Part shown: positions 31,479 to 33,546 of the stretch, piece by piece
Layout of the letters: each line of letters starts with the position of its first letter
How positions within the stretch are numbered: the stretch's first letter is position 1
Assembly: GCA_023430245.1 (NCBI GenBank)
Contig: JAEZBA010000159.1
Coordinates: 1 to 33,546 of the forward strand
Direction: 5' to 3'
DNA length: 33,546 nucleotides
Origin: Pseudomonadota bacterium
Lineage (GTDB): Bacteria > Pseudomonadota > Alphaproteobacteria > Rhizobiales > Xanthobacteraceae
Notes under the pieces: generated by a model
Databases searched by the model: none
Told to the model about the DNA's origin: nothing
The model's input: the letters and a program-made list of their open reading frames with translations, nothing else
Program-made: the position numbers and the translations under genes

Positions 31479-31509
31479 ATGCAGCGGGCCAAGATGCGGC
31501 CCGCTGCAT
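31479..31509 (-). terminator. Rho-independent terminator after the small secreted protein
   Basis: ATGCAGCGGGCC and GGCCCGCTGCAT form a perfect 12-bp GC-rich stem with a 7-nt loop. Read on the minus strand, TTCTCTT follows it. It begins 21 nt past the stop of the small secreted protein and should end the PRC-barrel/small-protein transcript before the DMT gene. Confidence 0.65.
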
Positions 31510-31529
31510 GCATGATCAGCGACGCGTGA

Positions 31530-31850
31530 TTACGGACAGAACCAGATCGGTCCGACGATCACGCAGCCTCGTCGCTGCCAGTCCCGCGGCCGGCTTTGAT
31601 AGCGCCGCCAGCCGGGCGGTGGCGACCGATAGCGATGCCCCGGCGTATAATGGCGACGCCCGTGCTGGCGAACGCCGCGATGGTCCCGCCGCGGTTGCGC
31701 CCGATGCCGCTGGGCCTGCGCCGGGAGAGGCTGGACCGCGCGTTCGCGTGCGGTCTGGTCCAATCCGCTCGCAACGGGGAACGCATGGGCGCCGGCGGGC
31801 GCAGTCAGAACGAAGGCTCCGGCCACCATGGCGAAGATCGACAATCTCAT
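31530..31850 (-). CDS. Small secreted Arg/His-rich protein of unknown function
   Basis: This 106-residue protein has a clear signal peptide (residues 1-23, VAGAFVLTAPAGAHA). The mature chain is strongly basic, rich in Arg, His, Gln and Pro, and ends in RRGCVIVGPIWFCP with two cysteines that could form a disulfide. Similar short basic exported proteins are common and unnamed in Hyphomicrobiales. The ATG at 31850 has GGGAG 7 nt before it. The frame is open further upstream, but that part lies over the PRC gene. It follows the PRC-barrel gene by 14 nt and is closed by a good terminator, so the two form one short operon. The function is unknown; binding to an anionic surface or metal is only a guess from composition. 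Confidence 0.68.
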   Translation of the reverse strand: MRLSIFAMVAGAFVLTAPAGAHAFPVASGLDQTARERAVQPLPAQAQRHRAQPRRDHRGVRQHGRRHYTPGHRYRSPPPGWRRYQSRPRDWQRRGCVIVGPIWFCP

Positions 31851-31864
31851 CAACTCACTCCCGA

Positions 31865-32461
31865 TTATCGACCGAACTGGAATTCCGGTGCGTTCTGCAG
31901 CTGGTCCTTGGTCGCTCCGCGCAGAACCGCCCGTTCGGGGCGATCGTTCAGCTGAGCGGTCGTGGCGGTCCGGTCGGTCATCGTACCGGTGCCGGTTGTG
32001 CCCGGGGCAGGCTGCGTTGAGCCCGGCTGCGCGGTCGTCTGTCCTGGCGTCGCGGTTCCAGGTGCGGTCGCAACGTTGGCGGCGCCAACCATCTGCCATT
32101 GCAGTCTGTCGAACGGGACAGCCACATCGCGCTGTCCGATGCCGAGGAAGCCGCCGACACCGATCACCACCGCTTCAACCTGGCCTTGCTTGTTCAGCAA
32201 AACCTCGGTGATGTCGCCGATCCGTTCGTTCTGTTCGTTGTAGACATTCACGCCATCGAGCTGCGATGCGCGCCACAGATCCTGCCGATTCTCGGTGATG
32301 TATTGCATGCCCGCGGCTCCGGCCGCCGGGTTTTGCGTCGCCGCGCCCGCGGGTGACTGCGTGCCTGCCGGCGCGCCGGGTTGCGGCGCCGTTTGCGCAT
32401 GCGCGGTTCCCAGTGCGAAGGCCGAGCTGAGTAGGACTGCCGCTGTTGCGGATTTCAGCAT
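31865..32461 (-). CDS. Secreted PRC-barrel domain protein
   Basis: This 198-residue exported protein has a signal peptide (residues 1-22, FALGTAHA). A Gln/Pro/Ala-rich stretch follows, then a PRC-barrel domain (about 50-125) seen in LDGVNVYNEQNERIGDITEV, LLNKQGQVEAVVIGVGGFLG and RDVAVPFDRLQW. Then comes a Thr/Pro/Gly-rich tail (about 135-170), and the protein ends with RGATKDQLQNAPEFQFGR. PRC-barrel proteins of this exported type are abundant in rhizobia, often stress-related, with no defined activity. The ATG at 32461 has AAGGGAG 4 nt before it. An ATG five codons upstream (32476) has no ribosome site. It is the first gene of the operon with the small basic protein. Confidence 0.85.
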   Translation of the reverse strand: MLKSATAAVLLSSAFALGTAHAQTAPQPGAPAGTQSPAGAATQNPAAGAAGMQYITENRQDLWRASQLDGVNVYNEQNERIGDITEVLLNKQGQVEAVVIGVGGFLGIGQRDVAVPFDRLQWQMVGAANVATAPGTATPGQTTAQPGSTQPAPGTTGTGTMTDRTATTAQLNDRPERAVLRGATKDQLQNAPEFQFGR

Positions 32462-32573
32462 GATTCTCCCTTTCATGTTCCAGTGTGGGGGTGGTTCCGC
32501 ACGCCGCGTGCGTGCGGTGACCTATCTCCAATGATCAAGGGCTTGCGATGTTTCGCGAATTCGGGCGCTTGTG

Positions 32574-32601
32574 CGCTTTCGTCGCGTCTCGCGCGAAAGC
32601 G
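32574..32601. repeat. Long near-perfect hairpin in the divergent spacer
   Basis: CGCTTTCG pairs with CGAAAGCG (8 bp). After a single unpaired T, CGCG pairs with CGCG around a TCT loop, giving a 12-bp stem. It lies in the 235-nt spacer between the PRC-barrel gene and the plus-strand VOC gene, about 95 nt before the latter. It may be an operator, a 5' UTR structure or a copy of a dispersed palindrome. Confidence 0.45.
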
Positions 32602-32696
32602 ATCGGCTGAGCATCATCGCGTGCCTGACACACTTGGACCGCAAATGCGGCTACGCTGACTGTGCTCTGCAGCCTGCCAAAATGAAGGGACGCGAA

Positions 32697-33179
32697 ATGC
32701 CGGTGACGCCCAAGAACACCATCTGCCTGTGGTTCGACAAGGACGCCGAGGAAGCGGCGCGCTTCTATGCCGCGACGTTTCCCGACAGCAAGGTCACGGC
32801 CGTGCGCAAAGCGCCGTCCGATTTTCCCGGCGGCAAGGCGGGCGATGTGCTGACGGTGGAATTTACCGTGCTCGGCATCCCGTGCCTCGGGCTCAATGGC
32901 GGGCCGGCGTTTAAGCAGAGCGAGGCGTTCTCGTTCCAGGTGGCGACCGACGATCAGGCGGAGACCGACCGATACTGGAACGCGATCGTCGGCAATGGTG
33001 GGCAGGAGAGCGCCTGCGGCTGGTGCAAGGACAAATGGGGCCTGTCGTGGCAGATCACGCCGCGCATCCTGACTGACGCGCTTGCCGCGGGCGGCGACCA
33101 GGCGAAGCGCGCGTTCGCGGCGATGATGACGATGCGGAAGATCGACGTCGCCACGATCGAGAAAGCCCGGCGCGGGTGA
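32697..33179 (+). CDS. VOC-family protein, PhnB/3-dmu-9_3-mt-like
   Basis: This 160-residue protein of the VOC superfamily is of the PhnB-like ('3-demethylubiquinone-9 3-methyltransferase' domain) type, despite the name not a methyltransferase. The pattern is NTICLWFDKDAEEAARFYAA, FPDSKVTAVRKAPSDFPGGK, VLTVEFTVLGIPCLGLNGG, FSFQVATDDQAETDRYWNAI and CGWCKDKWGLSWQITPRIL. The activity is unknown. The ATG at 32697 has GGGA 6 nt before it. Upstream in-frame ATGs at 32682 and 32571 exist but give a non-conserved tail. It stands on its own, with the PRC operon on the other side of a hairpin-bearing spacer and an alpha/beta hydrolase starting 38 nt downstream. Confidence 0.88.
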   Translation: MPVTPKNTICLWFDKDAEEAARFYAATFPDSKVTAVRKAPSDFPGGKAGDVLTVEFTVLGIPCLGLNGGPAFKQSEAFSFQVATDDQAETDRYWNAIVGNGGQESACGWCKDKWGLSWQITPRILTDALAAGGDQAKRAFAAMMTMRKIDVATIEKARRG

Positions 33180-33217
33180 TATTGCACGCTGTGGCATTGT
33201 CCAGCATAACGTCGCGC

Positions 33218-33546
33218 ATGACACATCCCGACATCGAACATCGCTGGGTTCACGTCCAGTACAAGGAAGACGCAGCCTTCGTCGAAACCTACGGCTTTTC
33301 CGGCAATCAGGGCGCGGTCAATCTCGAGGGCCTGCTGATGACGCCAAAGGGCGTGCCCTCCTCCACGCTCCTGATCTTCATGCATCCGGCCTCGACGCTG
33401 CAGCTTCTGCCCGTGCCGCAGGCCGCCGTCAAAGCAGGATGGCATGTGCTGTGCGCGGCCAGCCGCTATGCGAAGAACGACACCGCGCTGATTCTCGAAA
33501 AAGTGCTTTTGGATCTCGGCGCCTATATCCGGCACGCGAAGGAGCA
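33218..33546 (+). CDS. Alpha/beta hydrolase, N-terminal part (cut by window end)
   Basis: The first 109 residues of a hydrolase run to the window edge without a stop. The stretch GLLMTPKGVPSSTLLIFMHP holds the usual first core strands and an oxyanion-like MHP turn in place of HG. 'PVPQAAVKAGWHVLCAASRY' and KNDTALILEKVLLDLGAYIR are typical of a group of alpha/beta hydrolases in Bradyrhizobium-like genomes. The nucleophile serine should lie just outside the window, so the activity cannot be judged. The ATG at 33218 is the likeliest start; a GTG at 33191 is also in frame. It is in the same orientation as the VOC gene, 38 nt downstream of it. Confidence 0.8.
   Translation, partial: MTHPDIEHRWVHVQYKEDAAFVETYGFSGNQGAVNLEGLLMTPKGVPSSTLLIFMHPASTLQLLPVPQAAVKAGWHVLCAASRYAKNDTALILEKVLLDLGAYIRHAKE

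Noticed and set aside
1..33546. CRISPR arrays, prophage, transposases, toxin-antitoxin or other defence genes
   Set aside because: None was found: no regularly spaced repeats, no transposase, integrase or nuclease motifs. All larger frames belong to metabolic, transport or regulatory families.

Overview
The base composition (high GC), codon use and gene families point to an alphaproteobacterium of the Hyphomicrobiales, most likely close to Bradyrhizobiaceae/Xanthobacteraceae. DUF2336, DUF1499 and DUF305 proteins, a HisKA_2-type kinase, several orphan Bug/TctC binding proteins and intergenic palindromes of the rhizobial type all fit this. It reads as chromosomal DNA: about 31 protein genes and one tRNA-Pro(CGG). 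I see no phage genes, insertion sequences, CRISPR arrays or recognisable defence genes.

Layout. 1-264 is the end of an acyl-CoA synthetase. 268-2654 is a DUF898 membrane protein overlapping an M48 metallopeptidase. A rhizobial palindrome then precedes a DUF1499 protein, which converges on a beta-lactamase-fold hydrolase (to 4510). DUF2336 lies at 4704-5867. 5925-10592 (minus) is a transport and catabolism operon: TAXI binding protein, fused TRAP permease, then an L-arabinonate-dehydratase-like Fe-S enzyme. A composite inverted repeat separates it from an orphan sensor kinase (10902-12563). A VOC protein and a Bug binding protein follow as a pair (12720-14610), then a zinc alcohol dehydrogenase (minus).

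15713-17806 encodes a 697-residue secreted protein that I cannot name. It carries a spaced Cys/His/Asp set resembling a papain-like or transglutaminase-like peptidase. A DUF305 membrane protein and a tandem universal stress protein (17852-19319, minus) lie behind a near-perfect FNR/FixK box. 19609-24279 looks like a local regulatory unit: a winged-helix/TPR regulator diverges from an MBL hydrolase, an NmrA-like protein and a Tat-signal alpha/beta hydrolase. Three consecutive perfect hairpins sit between the MBL and NmrA genes.

A second Bug protein, tRNA-Pro, Sua5 and a D-2-hydroxyacid dehydrogenase-like flavoprotein occupy 24396-28091. A third Bug protein (minus) then diverges from an arylformamidase-like hydrolase (to 30326). 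The window closes with a DMT exporter, a small secreted basic protein plus PRC-barrel pair, a PhnB-like VOC protein and the start of another alpha/beta hydrolase.

The main themes are uptake and oxidation of organic or sugar acids (one TRAP-TAXI system and three orphan Bug proteins, with dehydratase, dehydrogenase and hydrolases) and stress or low-oxygen response. The most likely undescribed items are the 697-residue protein, the regulator-MBL-NmrA-hydrolase cluster with its hairpin array, and the FixK-like control of USP-DUF305.
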